Source: Synoicihabitans lomoniglobus (GTDB lineage: Bacteria; Verrucomicrobiota; Verrucomicrobiia; Opitutales; Opitutaceae). Taken from it: a stretch of 64,000 nt of DNA. Location of the stretch: assembly GCF_029023725.1 (NCBI RefSeq), contig NZ_CP119075.1, forward strand, positions 2,661,501-2,725,500. Direction: 5' to 3'. Positions 25,710 through 33,398 of the stretch are shown here, in pieces. Under the pieces are notes generated by a model. That model did not search any database. It was not told the DNA's origin and worked only from the letters and a program-made list of their open reading frames with translations. Every line of letters starts with the position of its first letter. The stretch's first letter is position 1. Both the position numbers and the translations under genes were made by a program.

Positions 25710-26414
25710 CTACCCTCGGGGCGGCGTTTCCACAGCACGCCGCCGTTGCAGGTTAACCGCGACGACCCAGCACAAGAGTGCCCAGGCAATACCGGCCGAC
25801 CACCCCGCCAAGACATCGGTGGGATAATGCACGCCGAGATACACGCGACTCACGCCGACCAAGGCCACGACGAACAAGCCGATGGCGATGAAGTAAACGC
25901 GCTCGCGCCGTCGGACCACCAACTGCCCCAGCAGCACCGCGAGCGTGAGATAGACCACCGACGCCATCATGGAATGCCCGCTCGGAAAACTGGCCGAAAC
26001 CTCCGTTGCCAAATGCGGCACCACTGACGGTCGAGGCCGGGAAAACAATGATTTCAACCCAACCACCAAAACCGCGCCACCTCCCGCCGACGCCGCCACC
26101 AAGCCCGCCGCGAACCACGACCGCCGCAGACACAAATAACCCACGACTCCGATCGTCGTAAGTGTGAGCACGACCGTGCTGCCTAGCCCCGTCAGATCCC
26201 GCATCACCCCCTCCATCCACCACGGCCCGATGCCTCTCCCCGGATCGGACGAATCGCGCAACAAAACCAGCAAACGATTCTCGGCCGCCAAAAAATCTCC
26301 CGCCGCTCCCCGCCACACCAAATAAGCAAACGCCAGCACCGCCGCGCCCCCGACCACCCAAACCCACCGCGACACCGAAAAAGAGCTCCATCCTGCGCGC
26401 TTAAAATCGTTCAT
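25710..26414 (-). CDS. PAP2-family membrane phosphatase
   Basis: The 234-residue protein has about six hydrophobic helices and the three phosphatase motifs: KSLFSRPRP (about 122-130), SFPSGHS (about 143-149) and SRVYLGVHYPTD (about 189-200). Family members remove phosphate from lipids such as undecaprenyl pyrophosphate or phosphatidate at the outer face of the inner membrane. With two glycan regions in the window, recycling of the lipid carrier is a fair guess, but no partner gene stands beside it. ATG 26414 was taken; an earlier start six codons up is possible. Confidence 0.9.
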   Translation of the reverse strand: MNDFKRAGWSSFSVSRWVWVVGGAAVLAFAYLVWRGAAGDFLAAENRLLVLLRDSSDPGRGIGPWWMEGVMRDLTGLGSTVVLTLTTIGVVGYLCLRRSWFAAGLVAASAGGGAVLVVGLKSLFSRPRPSVVPHLATEVSASFPSGHSMMASVVYLTLAVLLGQLVVRRRERVYFIAIGLFVVALVGVSRVYLGVHYPTDVLAGWSAGIAWALLCWVVAVNLQRRRAVETPPRG

Positions 26415-26923
26415 CCCCCAAACAGACCGCAATTCGCCCCGTCGGTGCGAACGGGGAGAGCCAAGTTAGAAGTCTGAAGTAAGAAGTAAAATCAGAGCCG
26501 ACGCCTTTCCCCTTCCGTCGGTGTTCCATTCGACGCTCCACTGCGGGTATTTTGTGTCCAGCCATCAGTCAGAGACCTGACCTCTTCTGTCTAGCCGACG
26601 TCTTCCGCCTGTCCCTGATCGACAGCCCACTCGCGGCGACTTCGCCTCCCCCAAACCGTAGGCTGCGAGCTCGCTCGCGCTCCCCTCGAACTACCCCGAA
26701 CTATCCGAGATTTTGCCGCCCCCCTCTCGGCAAAGCTCGACCTCGCGTAAATCCCGGACTTCCTTTGCCTCGAACGACTTCGGCGCTGGCCCGACGAAGC
26801 GTTCTTTCGCCCCCCCTGCTTTCATGCGCTTCGTTGGAGAGAAGTCATTTCCAAGAACAAGTGTCTCAGAAGCTCGTTCTCGCTCCTCGACTCGGGTGAT
26901 TTCGGGCCTCAACTTTCCCAAAA
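26415..26923. other. Intergenic region with one REP-like element
   Basis: About 510 bases between the divergent PAP2 and Mrr-type nuclease genes. It contains one REP-like element (26658) and an imperfect inverted repeat CGACGAAGCG/CGCTTCGTTG at 26792-26801 and 26826-26835. On the leftward strand, a 76-codon open frame at 26691-26921 would give a charged peptide with SFEAKEVRDLREVELCREGG; I cannot place it and consider it weak. Promoters for both neighbours should lie at the two ends. Confidence 0.6.
26658..26682 (+). repeat. REP-like element, one-base variant
   Basis: Same as the 20654 element except T for C at position 7 (GTAGGCTGCGAGCTCGCTCG). It stands alone in the gap between two divergent genes. 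Confidence 0.75.
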
Positions 26924-27766
26924 ATGGCGAGACGAAGAAGATCCAAAAAAATGGACAAGACCGAGGCTTCGGTTCGCGCCGCGATCGCGCTCATTCTTCT
27001 CACCGCCTTTGGCATCGGCGGGATGAAGGGATTCGTTCCGGCACTAGTTTCAGTCCTGTTTTTTCTGTTCGGACTGGCACTCTTGGTCGGCGTCATTTGG
27101 TTGATCGTTCGCTCTCTCAAAAAGCGCCCAGCGGCAACCTCAGATATCTCGAAATCTGAACCTTCCGCGCAGTATTCCTCTGCCCTCCAACTGCCAAAAC
27201 GAGAGAACTCCTCGAATATGCCGCGCGTGGTCTGGACCTCATACGAAGTCGAGCAGGCGCTGGAGAAAATCGACTGGTTCCAATTCGAGAAATTCTGCGA
27301 AGCACTTTTCAGCGCGGAAGGCTTCCAGGTTGATCGAAAGGGCGGAGCTCATCCCGATGGCGGCGTTGACCTGGTGGTCTCGAAGGACGGCCTCTCGGCG
27401 CTGATCCAATGCAAGCACTGGAAAACCTGGCAGGTGCAGGAAAAAGTCGTGCGAGAACTGCTCGGCAGCATGACCCACTTCGGCGTGCAACAAGCCGCTA
27501 TTTTTTGCCTGCGCGGTGGGACCGAACCCGCTCGAAATTTTGCCGCCCAGCACGAGATCGATATCGTCGATGCCGCCGAACTCGGAAAACGGGCGGTAGC
27601 GATGCTCGGAACCGATTCATTGAATCGGGTGTTGGATTCCCGTTCGAAGCATTGTCCGAAATGTGAGTCTCCGATGGTAGAACGAAACGGGAAATTCGGG
27701 CCGTTCTGGGGCTGTAGCCAATTTCCCCGCTGCCGCGGCAAACTGGAAGTCGGCAAAGCGCCCTGA
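26924..27766 (+). CDS. Membrane-anchored Mrr-type restriction endonuclease with topoisomerase-type zinc finger
   Basis: The 280-residue protein has three parts. Two hydrophobic helices (about 18-34 and 38-64) anchor it in the membrane. Residues 105-225 are an Mrr/PD-(D/E)XK nuclease domain, with GGVDLVV (Asp149) and LIQCKHWKTW (Gln162, Lys164), the latter the QxK form of the family. Residues 244-270 form a four-Cys zinc ribbon (C244, C247, C264, C270) like that at the C-terminus of topoisomerase I. Mrr-type enzymes cut modified or damaged foreign DNA. No methyltransferase gene is near, which fits a modification-dependent or DNA-uptake-linked nuclease. It opens the accessory segment with the toxin-antitoxin pairs. 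Confidence 0.88.
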   Translation: MARRRRSKKMDKTEASVRAAIALILLTAFGIGGMKGFVPALVSVLFFLFGLALLVGVIWLIVRSLKKRPAATSDISKSEPSAQYSSALQLPKRENSSNMPRVVWTSYEVEQALEKIDWFQFEKFCEALFSAEGFQVDRKGGAHPDGGVDLVVSKDGLSALIQCKHWKTWQVQEKVVRELLGSMTHFGVQQAAIFCLRGGTEPARNFAAQHEIDIVDAAELGKRAVAMLGTDSLNRVLDSRSKHCPKCESPMVERNGKFGPFWGCSQFPRCRGKLEVGKAP

Positions 27767-27819
27767 GAGTCCAACCGGACAATACGAAATGCAATAAATG
27801 CCCGCTTAGAATAGGCCCG

Positions 27820-27850
27820 ACGCAAATGTTCGTAATACGAACATTTGCGT
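27820..27850. repeat. Perfect palindrome with TTCGTAATACGAA core
   Basis: Two 14-bp arms (ACGCAAATGTTCGT and its complement) flank a centre AAT. It lies 54 bases after the nuclease gene stop. A second palindrome with the same 17-base core, TGTTCGTAATACGAACA, but different outer arms stands at 32843. There is no T run after it, so a standard terminator is unlikely. Confidence 0.85.
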
Positions 27851-27936
27851 TTGTAGTGACCGGCTGCTTTCTCGGATTCAAACGGTTTCCACGTGCTCGC
27901 GGTATGCGTCCGACAGCAGGCTCATGGCTCGCCGAC

Positions 27937-27986
27937 GCACGAGCACGGGGTCACGCACGAGCACGGGGTCGCACGAGCACGGGGTC
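27937..27986 (+). repeat. Three tandem 16-base units
   Basis: The unit GCACGAGCACGGGGTC occurs at 27937, 27955 and 27971, with AC between the first two. The copies are identical, so the expansion is recent. Confidence 0.9.
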
Positions 27987-28072
27987 GATCCTTGAATCTT
28001 GATTAATTGGTGGGCTGGATGGGGGCCTGCAAGGGGGGTGCGCTGGCCTTGATATCGAGTCGTTGACTCTTT

Positions 28073-28090
28073 CGTGAAACAGGTTTCACG
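28073..28090. promoter_or_regulatory. Operator-like palindrome before the antitoxin gene
   Basis: CGTGAAAC-AG-GTTTCACG is a perfect 8-bp inverted repeat ending 8 bases before the antitoxin ATG. Phd/AbrB-type antitoxins normally repress their own operon by binding such a site; the position would block transcription or early elongation. Confidence 0.6.
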
Positions 28091-28098
28091 TTTTCGAC

Positions 28099-28356
28099 AT
28101 GAAGACGATTTCCATTCGCGACCTACGGCAGAAGTGGCCGGCCGTGGAGCGGGGTCTCAAGACGACCGGTGGCATGTTAATCACTCGGGGGAATAAGCCG
28201 GTGGCGCGCTTGTTGCCGATCGAGCCGGAGAGCGAAAAGTCACGGAAGCGGTTTGACCCCGCCGCACAGGCCACATGGTTGAAAGCGACGTGGGGCAAGC
28301 AGCCGACTGTTCCTTGGGTGGATGCTGCGTTGGATCTTGACCGGGACGATGAGTGA
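28099..28356 (+). CDS. Antitoxin of a type II pair, Phd/YefM or AbrB-like
   Basis: The 85-residue protein starts MKTISIRDLRQKWPAVERGL, followed by GGMLITRGNKPVARLLPIE, the pattern of Phd/YefM-type antitoxins: a DNA-binding N-terminus of about 60 residues and a toxin-wrapping C-terminus (TWLKATWGKQPTVPWVDAAL). It would neutralise the PIN-domain protein encoded next, whose start codon lies inside the last 8 bases of this gene. The palindrome just upstream is the likely operator. Length and layout are standard for the family. Confidence 0.85.
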   Translation: MKTISIRDLRQKWPAVERGLKTTGGMLITRGNKPVARLLPIEPESEKSRKRFDPAAQATWLKATWGKQPTVPWVDAALDLDRDDE

Positions 28357-28786
28357 ATCCGCCGCCTACATCGACACGAGTTGCTTGTTGAAGCTGTTGT
28401 TCCCCGAACCTGAATCAGCGGCCGTGGCGGGGTTGATTGCCGAGGAAGCTGAAGTGGTGGTCTCTGCGCTCGCTCGCGTAGAGGCGGAACAGCAGATCGT
28501 GGCGCGTCGGTTGGGTGGATTTTTCAACCTGAACCGACAGCGCAAGGTGCAGACTGAGCTACGACGGCTGCTGGAATTGGATCCGTTCGTCACGCCGCCC
28601 AGCGGCGGCACGCTGTGGGACCTCGCATTGAACCAGGTCGCGAAAGCCAAGGTGCAATGCCGCACCCTCGATCGGCTCCACTTGGCCAGTATGGCCGAAC
28701 TGGGCATCACTCGGTTGATCACCCACGACAAACGTCAGGCCGCAGCCGCACGCGATCTCGGTTTCGAGGTGATCATGCCTGAGTAG
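28349..28786 (+). CDS. PIN-domain toxin, VapC-like
   Basis: The 145-residue protein has the four acidic residues of a PIN ribonuclease: Asp9 in AYIDTSCLLKLLF, Glu45 in ALARVEAEQQ, Asp108 in CRTLDRLHLAS and Asp127 in LITHDKRQ. VapC-type toxins cut tRNA or rRNA and stop growth when the antitoxin is lost. ATG 28349 overlaps the antitoxin gene by 8 bases and gives a standard N-terminus; the earlier in-frame start lies deep in the antitoxin. All key residues are kept, so it should be active. Confidence 0.9.
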   Translation: MSESAAYIDTSCLLKLLFPEPESAAVAGLIAEEAEVVVSALARVEAEQQIVARRLGGFFNLNRQRKVQTELRRLLELDPFVTPPSGGTLWDLALNQVAKAKVQCRTLDRLHLASMAELGITRLITHDKRQAAAARDLGFEVIMPE

Positions 28787-28892
28787 GCACGACCTCAAGC
28801 CCGAAACGAATTCCGCCCAAATCATTGAAATAAAGTGGCATCGGCAGGTGTTTCACCGCGTTTCGAATCCCCTACCACCTCCAATTTAATTC

Positions 28893-28917
28893 GGCGCGCT
28901 CGGCGAGCACGCCCTAC
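28893..28917 (-). repeat. REP-like element, diverged palindrome
   Basis: Read leftward it begins GTAGGGCGTGCTCGCCGAGC. Head and GC-rich imperfect inverted repeat are recognisable. It lies in the 228-base gap between the two toxin-antitoxin pairs. Confidence 0.55.
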
Positions 28918-29014
28918 CTTTGGCATTGCAGGTTCGGGAACAAGCGGGCGAATGAGGGAAAAGAGCATTAAAGGCCATTCTTGCCATTTTAGTTAATTTG
29001 CACAGGCTGCAGGC

Positions 29015-29380
29015 ATGTCGAAAACCACCACCGCTCCGCGCCCATTCGGGTTTTCTGCCGTCGCTGACATGGCCGACGTCTCGGCCACTGTGCTCAAAAA
29101 CAAGTTCAGCGAGGTCGTGCGCCTCGCTTCCCGGGAGCCGCTGGCGATTACTCGCCACAACCGGCGTGAGTTCGTGATTCTCACCGCCGAGCGTTACGAA
29201 GAAATCCAGCAGAGCCGCCTGGCACCGCTGCAAAGTCTGTCCGCCGACTTTGACCAGATGGTCGCCAAAATGAACACCGCGCCGGACCGGAAGGCCCGGG
29301 CAAGTTTCTTCAAGGCGTCAGCGGTCAAGCCCAGCCCGGCATTGGCGAAGTTGAAAAAGCAACGCGCGCATGCCCGCTAA
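29015..29380 (+). CDS. Phd/YefM-type antitoxin paired with a zeta toxin
   Basis: The 121-residue protein has the Phd/YefM core DVSATVLKNKFSEVVRLASR and LAITRHNRREFVILTAERYE (about 20-70), then a longer C-terminal part with a Lys/Ala-rich end (KPSPALAKLKKQRAHAR). It is longer than most Phd proteins (about 80-90), and the extra part may clasp the toxin. The zeta-like gene starts inside its last 11 bases. Pairing of a Phd-type antitoxin with a zeta kinase differs from the classic epsilon-zeta pair. Confidence 0.85.
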   Translation: MSKTTTAPRPFGFSAVADMADVSATVLKNKFSEVVRLASREPLAITRHNRREFVILTAERYEEIQQSRLAPLQSLSADFDQMVAKMNTAPDRKARASFFKASAVKPSPALAKLKKQRAHAR

Positions 29381-30023
29381 GAGTCGCCCCCTCCCTGCTC
29401 TCACGGTGCTCGCCGGTGTCAACGGGGCGGGGAAAAGCAGCATCGGCGGCGAGGCGCTGCAGGCGGCGGGCGCGGTCTACTTCAATCCCGATGAGTATGC
29501 TCACCAACTGCGGTCGCGGGAGACGTTGTCCCAAGTGAAAGCCAACGCGATCGCATGGGCCTACGGTAAAGCGAAGCTCGAAGCCGCCATCGCCCAAGGA
29601 ACTGACTTCACCTTCGAATCCACGCTCGGCGGGAAAACGATCACGAATCTTCTCACCCGAGCAGCCGGGAAAAGTCACCAAATCGATATCTGGTTTGTCG
29701 GTCTGAAATCGGTGGACCTTCATCTGCAGCGGGTTGCCAGTCGCGTCGCCCAAGGAGGTCATCCCATCCCGGAGGCCGCCATTCGCCAGCGCTGGATCGG
29801 GAGCCACGAAAACATCATTCGTTTGATCCCGCATGTGACTACATTGCGCTTGTTTGACAATTCGCCCGAAGTGGCGGAAGGCGAGATCCCGGACCCCACA
29901 TTGCTCCTCTCGATTCAGAACGGTCAGTTGGCCTACCCTGGTCCCGATGTCCTTTCCACTACTCCGCAGTGGGCCAAACCAATCGTTGCTGCCGCCTATC
30001 GCCATTTTGGTTTGATGGGTTAA
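29370..30023 (+). CDS. Zeta toxin-like kinase
   Basis: The 217-residue protein carries the Walker A motif TVLAGVNGAGKSSIGG (12-27), VYFNPDEYAHQL (37-48) and FTFESTLGGKT (about 82-92), the set that defines zeta toxins and their relatives. Zeta toxins phosphorylate UDP-N-acetylglucosamine and so block cell wall synthesis. The fold includes a later VASRVAQGGHPIPEAAIRQRW with the Arg residues that contact phosphate. It overlaps the antitoxin gene by 11 bases. A similar family of standalone AAA kinases of unknown use also exists, but the layout favours a toxin. Confidence 0.85.
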   Translation: MPAKSRPLPALTVLAGVNGAGKSSIGGEALQAAGAVYFNPDEYAHQLRSRETLSQVKANAIAWAYGKAKLEAAIAQGTDFTFESTLGGKTITNLLTRAAGKSHQIDIWFVGLKSVDLHLQRVASRVAQGGHPIPEAAIRQRWIGSHENIIRLIPHVTTLRLFDNSPEVAEGEIPDPTLLLSIQNGQLAYPGPDVLSTTPQWAKPIVAAAYRHFGLMG

Positions 30024-30050
30024 ACACGTGTTACGAAAACCACGCGGCTG

Positions 30051-30078
30051 CAACGGCGTTCGCCAGCGAACGCCCTAC
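30051..30078 (-). repeat. REP-like element with 8-bp stem
   Basis: Read leftward: GTAGGGCGTTCGCTGGCGAA then CGCC. The stem GCGTTCGC/GCGAACGC (30056-30073, 2-base loop) is perfect. It lies 27 bases after the zeta gene stop. Confidence 0.7.
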
Positions 30079-30171
30079 ACTTCTCACCGCAGAACTATGG
30101 CGGAAGGAACGTGCGGTTTGATACGTTAGGTTTTGTGGTTTGGGGATGAGCGGTTCACGGTTCCCTTCCCT

Positions 30172-30822
30172 ATGAGCCAAGCCAAAGAGGTTACCGTTTC
30201 CTGTCCCCAGTGCGCGCACGCGCAGGCATTTACGACGTGGAGCTCCATCAATGTAGCATCGCATCCGGAAAAGTTGGCGGAGCTGAAAAGCGGGGCCTTG
30301 CATCGGTTTGTCTGCGCGGCGTGTGGGAAGCAGACCGAGATCAATTATCCCGTGTTGTATCACCATCCGGCGCGGCGGTGCATGGTGTGGTTGCAGGGGG
30401 CTGACGACTCGAACGACGCCCACGGTTTGCCCACTGGAGAAGTGTTGCAAGGTTACCGTCTGCGGGTGGTCCGGTCTCGCAATCACCTCGTGGAGAAAAC
30501 GCACCTCATCGACCTGGATCTTGATGACCGGATTATGGAGCTCTACAAACTGATCATTCGCGCCAACGACAACCGCCTCTCGACGGGCGATCTGCTGTTC
30601 GCTGGACTGGGCACCGGCCAGCAGGGCGTGGCAGAGCTGCAATTCGCCATCGTGAACGAATCAGGCACCCAATTTATCGGAACGCCTCAGGAAACATACG
30701 CGGAGTTCGCCAGCCAGTTCATTCCGGTCGTCGATGCCGAGCCGCTGGAACCCGGGCAATGGCACCGGGTCGATGAGGCCTACGCCAGCGGCGTCATCCG
30801 TCGCAATGGATTGGGAAATTAA
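30172..30822 (+). CDS. CpXC-domain zinc-binding protein
   Basis: The 216-residue protein begins with a CpXC domain: VTVSCPQCAHAQAF (Cys11, Cys14) and HRFVCAACGKQTEINYPVLYH (Cys48, Cys51), likely one zinc site. The remaining 150 residues have no family I can name; they contain RIMELYKLIIRANDNRLS and an LQFAIVNESG strand region. CpXC proteins are of unknown role and common in Verrucomicrobiota and Firmicutes. It is a single gene after the toxin-antitoxin pairs. ATG 30172 is right before the first Cys motif; an earlier start 13 codons up is less likely. Confidence 0.75.
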   Translation: MSQAKEVTVSCPQCAHAQAFTTWSSINVASHPEKLAELKSGALHRFVCAACGKQTEINYPVLYHHPARRCMVWLQGADDSNDAHGLPTGEVLQGYRLRVVRSRNHLVEKTHLIDLDLDDRIMELYKLIIRANDNRLSTGDLLFAGLGTGQQGVAELQFAIVNESGTQFIGTPQETYAEFASQFIPVVDAEPLEPGQWHRVDEAYASGVIRRNGLGN

Positions 30823-30946
30823 GCAGCGAATCGGGCGCGGTCCGCACGCTGGTTTTTAACAGCACGTGGCGCGGAAGCTTAGAGCTAGTGTTCCCAGGAT
30901 CAGAGCGCGGCTTGCAGTCTTTCACGTTAGGGGCAGGTTCAGTCTC

Positions 30947-31546
30947 ATGAGCTCCGCCGCTAAAAACACCTTCACTCTCGATCTCGGGGCGCCCGCGCCA
31001 GACTTTCGACTGCCGGCCACGGATGGGAAAACCTACGGGCTCGCCGACTTCGCGGATGCCACGTTTTTGGTCGTGTTTTTCACCTGCAATCATTGCCCGT
31101 TCGTCACCGGGTCCGACGAGGTGACGCGCAAGACCGCCGAGCGTTTTGCGGGTCAGGGCGTGCGGTTCGTCGGCATCAATGCCAACAGCGTGAACACCTA
31201 CGCGGAAGACTCGTTCGCCCACATGGTCGAGCGCATGGCGCAGCATCAGTTTCCGTGGATCTACCTGCACGACGAAAGCCAGGATGTAGCCCGGGCGTAT
31301 GGCGCGCTGCGCACCCCGCTCTTTTACGTGTTCGATACCGCCCGACGTTTGGTTTACACGGGACGCGGCACCGACAGCCCGCGAGTGGCCGCCGATATCA
31401 CAGTCAACGATCTCGCAAACGCGCTCGAAGATGTGGTGGCGGGCCGCCCGGTCGGCACCCCGCAGACAAATCCCATTGGTTGCAATGTGAAGTGGGACGG
31501 CAAGGACGCCCACTGGATGCCGGCCGACGCCTGCGATTTGATTTAG
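30947..31546 (+). CDS. Thioredoxin-like protein, AhpC/TSA family
   Basis: The 199-residue protein has the peroxiredoxin/TlpA-like start [20 protein letters not shown] and the active-site block [12 protein letters not shown] (Cys47, Cys50), a CxxC pair of the form usual in the redoxin group with [20 protein letters not shown] and [20 protein letters not shown] (with the conserved cis-Pro threonine-proline) follow. No signal peptide is visible, so it should act in the cytoplasm in thiol redox control. Its neighbours give no substrate. Confidence 0.88.
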   Translation: MSSAAKNTFTLDLGAPAPDFRLPATDGKTYGLADFADATFLVVFFTCNHCPFVTGSDEVTRKTAERFAGQGVRFVGINANSVNTYAEDSFAHMVERMAQHQFPWIYLHDESQDVARAYGALRTPLFYVFDTARRLVYTGRGTDSPRVAADITVNDLANALEDVVAGRPVGTPQTNPIGCNVKWDGKDAHWMPADACDLI

Positions 31547-31638
31547 AGAATTTCTCCTCCCGTTATGGGGGGCTCAATTCGACGGACTGTCACAGTCGAC
31601 AACCCGAAACGCGGCGTCATATACTCTGCATCCGCGCC

Positions 31639-31992
31639 ATGGATTTCAGAACTTCAATACCTCGTTGTTTGGGACTGCTCTTCATTGGAGTGATTTTGCA
31701 AACGGGGTGTTCGACCGTGACCATCGATGCGGCCGAAACCGACCAATGGGTGAGTCCACAACTGTCGCTCTCCTGGGTGAAAAAAACGGCCAAAGACCAG
31801 ATTGTTGCCCACGGATTCGACGTGCCGAATGAGGTCGAGTGGTGGATCACCTTGCAAGTCCGCGACACCGGATTGGTTTGGTCCGTCATGACCGTCGACC
31901 AAGGGCGCGCGGCCCGGTATTGGGTGCTGATCAACGATGCCACCGGCGACGCTGAGTTTTTGCAGCCCACCCTACCCGTAAACCCACAGTAG
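31639..31992 (+). CDS. Small putative lipoprotein
   Basis: The 117-residue protein starts with MDFRTSIPRC and a hydrophobic run (LGLLFIGVILQTGC) ending in Cys24, which fits a lipoprotein signal except that the -3 position is Gln instead of Leu. The mature part is acidic and has two Trp-rich strands (WVSPQLSLSWVKK, VEWWITLQV), with no family I know. If processed it would be held in the outer or inner membrane by lipid. It stands alone in a 670-base stretch between the thioredoxin-like and hydrolase genes. Coding status is supported by the signal and by protein-like composition. Confidence 0.65.
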   Translation: MDFRTSIPRCLGLLFIGVILQTGCSTVTIDAAETDQWVSPQLSLSWVKKTAKDQIVAHGFDVPNEVEWWITLQVRDTGLVWSVMTVDQGRAARYWVLINDATGDAEFLQPTLPVNPQ

Positions 31993-32218
31993 ATTACGAC
32001 TGCCAATTGGCTCCCCGAGGTCGGCATCGAATCGTGGCTCAGATGAATCACCCAGCGAAAGAGGTGGGTTTGAAAGTTAACTTCCCGTGCTCGGATAGAT
32101 CGCCTCCATACGTCGCGCCGCGGCCTGAGCAACCCAATCCCTTGGATCAAACGAACCTGATCCTCTTGTTTCGTCCGCCATTGACGAAACGCCGTGCGAG
32201 CATTCGCTCTGCGCCACG

Positions 32219-32734
32219 ATGCCCCTCCTCACGATTGTTCCTCCCATGCCGGGCGCGGAAAAGCGCTTTAAGCCGTTCGTGGAGTTTGTGCGATCGTGCG
32301 GCTGGGAAGCGGAATTTGTGCAGATCCGCTGGGAAGGTCGCCAACCAGCATTTGGCAACACCTCGATCTTCGACCAGGTCGGCGCTCAAACCGCGAGCAA
32401 AGTCGTCATGGGATTCTCACTCGGCGCACTCTACGCGCACCTGGGGGCACTCACGGCCAAACACCTGATCCTCGGGTCCATTTCACCCTTTTTTCTGGAG
32501 GATGATGACGAGCCTGATCGCTGGATGATCTCCCTCCAAGAAGGCAACGCCGCTACGCCCGCCGATGTGCTCGTCGGTCGCAAAGAAGACGCCCAAATGC
32601 ATCGTCGCGCCGAGTCCATTCGAGATTTCTACGCGCAAAGCACCTATACCGTCGTCGCCAAAGCCGACCACGAACTTTGGCACCCAAACTATCTCGCCGC
32701 CTTCGCCAAAGCGCTAACCCGATTGGAGCAGTAG
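32219..32734 (+). CDS. Small alpha/beta hydrolase-like protein
   Basis: The 171-residue protein contains VVMGFSLGALYAHLGAL (about 63-79), a GxSxG nucleophile elbow with Ser67, preceded by hydrophobic strands LLTIVPPMP. A late KADHELWHPNYLAAF offers the acid/His pair (DH at about 150). It is shorter than most alpha/beta hydrolases (about 220-280), lacking a lid. Similar short proteins are known as alpha/beta hydrolase family of unknown substrate. No partner gene is close. The 3' side holds the second TTCGTAATACGAA palindrome. Confidence 0.7.
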   Translation: MPLLTIVPPMPGAEKRFKPFVEFVRSCGWEAEFVQIRWEGRQPAFGNTSIFDQVGAQTASKVVMGFSLGALYAHLGALTAKHLILGSISPFFLEDDDEPDRWMISLQEGNAATPADVLVGRKEDAQMHRRAESIRDFYAQSTYTVVAKADHELWHPNYLAAFAKALTRLEQ

Positions 32735-32842
32735 TGAGTCAATTTCGGTCCAGGTGAAACCGAGCTTGATACAAGTGGCCCGTCGTCTGATCGCGGCCTC
32801 CAAGTGCCCCTAATGAACGAACCACGACTCCCGTTTCCGCGT

Positions 32843-32871
32843 CCCGTTTGTTCGTAATACGAACAAACGGG
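32843..32871. repeat. Perfect palindrome with TTCGTAATACGAA core, second copy
   Basis: Two 13-bp arms (CCCGTTTGTTCGT and its complement) around AAT. The core TGTTCGTAATACGAACA is identical to that at 27820, while the outer arms differ on both sides together, so the hairpin is kept. It lies between two convergent genes (hydrolase and TspO). Confidence 0.85.
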
Positions 32872-32924
32872 GCGCGCATGACGGGCCGAAGGGGGAGGTT
32901 TGAATCTCCGGAGTCACGGGCGCT

Positions 32925-33398
32925 TCAATTCAGCCACCAAATCGCGAGGTTCAAGCTCAGGGCGAACGCCACCCACGCGACGTATGGCACCCAAAGCCTG
33001 GCCGCGGGTTTATCGAGCCGTGCGAGTCGGCACTGCATGACGACCAACAACGTGAGTAGGATGACAATGTCGACGAGGGCGAGGTCGGGGCGGCGTAGAC
33101 CGAAAAACAGGATCGACCATAGCGCGTTCAACACCAGCTGCACGCCGTGCAACCCCAGCAACTGGTTAGCAAGCGATCCAAATTCCTCGCGTCGCAGCCA
33201 AACCCGCCACGCGGCGATACTCATTAATGTATAGAGCAGCGTCCAAGCAGGTCCGAATACCCAGCTCGGCGGATTCCATGGAGGCTTGGCCAAGCTGGGA
33301 TACCATTCGCGCACACTCGACGCGGTCGCCACCCCGCCGATACCGGCCACGGCGAATGCGGCCAGCAGGAACAAGAAAAGCGCAAGCCAACGAGACAT
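32925..33398 (-). CDS. tspO: TspO/MBR family membrane protein
   Basis: The 157-residue protein has five hydrophobic helices and the family blocks WYPSLAKPPWNPPSWVFGPAWTLLYTLM (key W-x-P, PxWxPP and FGPxWTxLY; about 32-59) and LNALWSILFFGLRRPDLALV. TspO binds porphyrins and other tetrapyrroles or sterol-like ligands and is linked to stress and light response in photosynthetic bacteria. The C-terminus ends in a hydrophobic helix (FALSLNLAIWWLN). ATG 33398 fits the usual start. It stands alone between convergent and divergent non-related genes. Confidence 0.92.
   Translation of the reverse strand: MSRWLALFLFLLAAFAVAGIGGVATASSVREWYPSLAKPPWNPPSWVFGPAWTLLYTLMSIAAWRVWLRREEFGSLANQLLGLHGVQLVLNALWSILFFGLRRPDLALVDIVILLTLLVVMQCRLARLDKPAARLWVPYVAWVAFALSLNLAIWWLN

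Larger units (their letters stand above)
27767..28098. other. Intergenic region with palindrome, tandem repeats and operator-like site
   Basis: This 332-base gap between the Mrr-type gene and the first toxin-antitoxin pair holds a 31-base perfect hairpin (27820), three 16-base tandem units (27937) and an 18-base palindrome just before the antitoxin start (28073). I see no gene. Confidence 0.75.

Noticed and set aside
27937..27986. CRISPR array
   Set aside because: Only three units with no or 2-base spacers, and no cas genes.
26924..30023. Complete restriction-modification system
   Set aside because: No methyltransferase or specificity gene; only a lone nuclease and toxin-antitoxin pairs.
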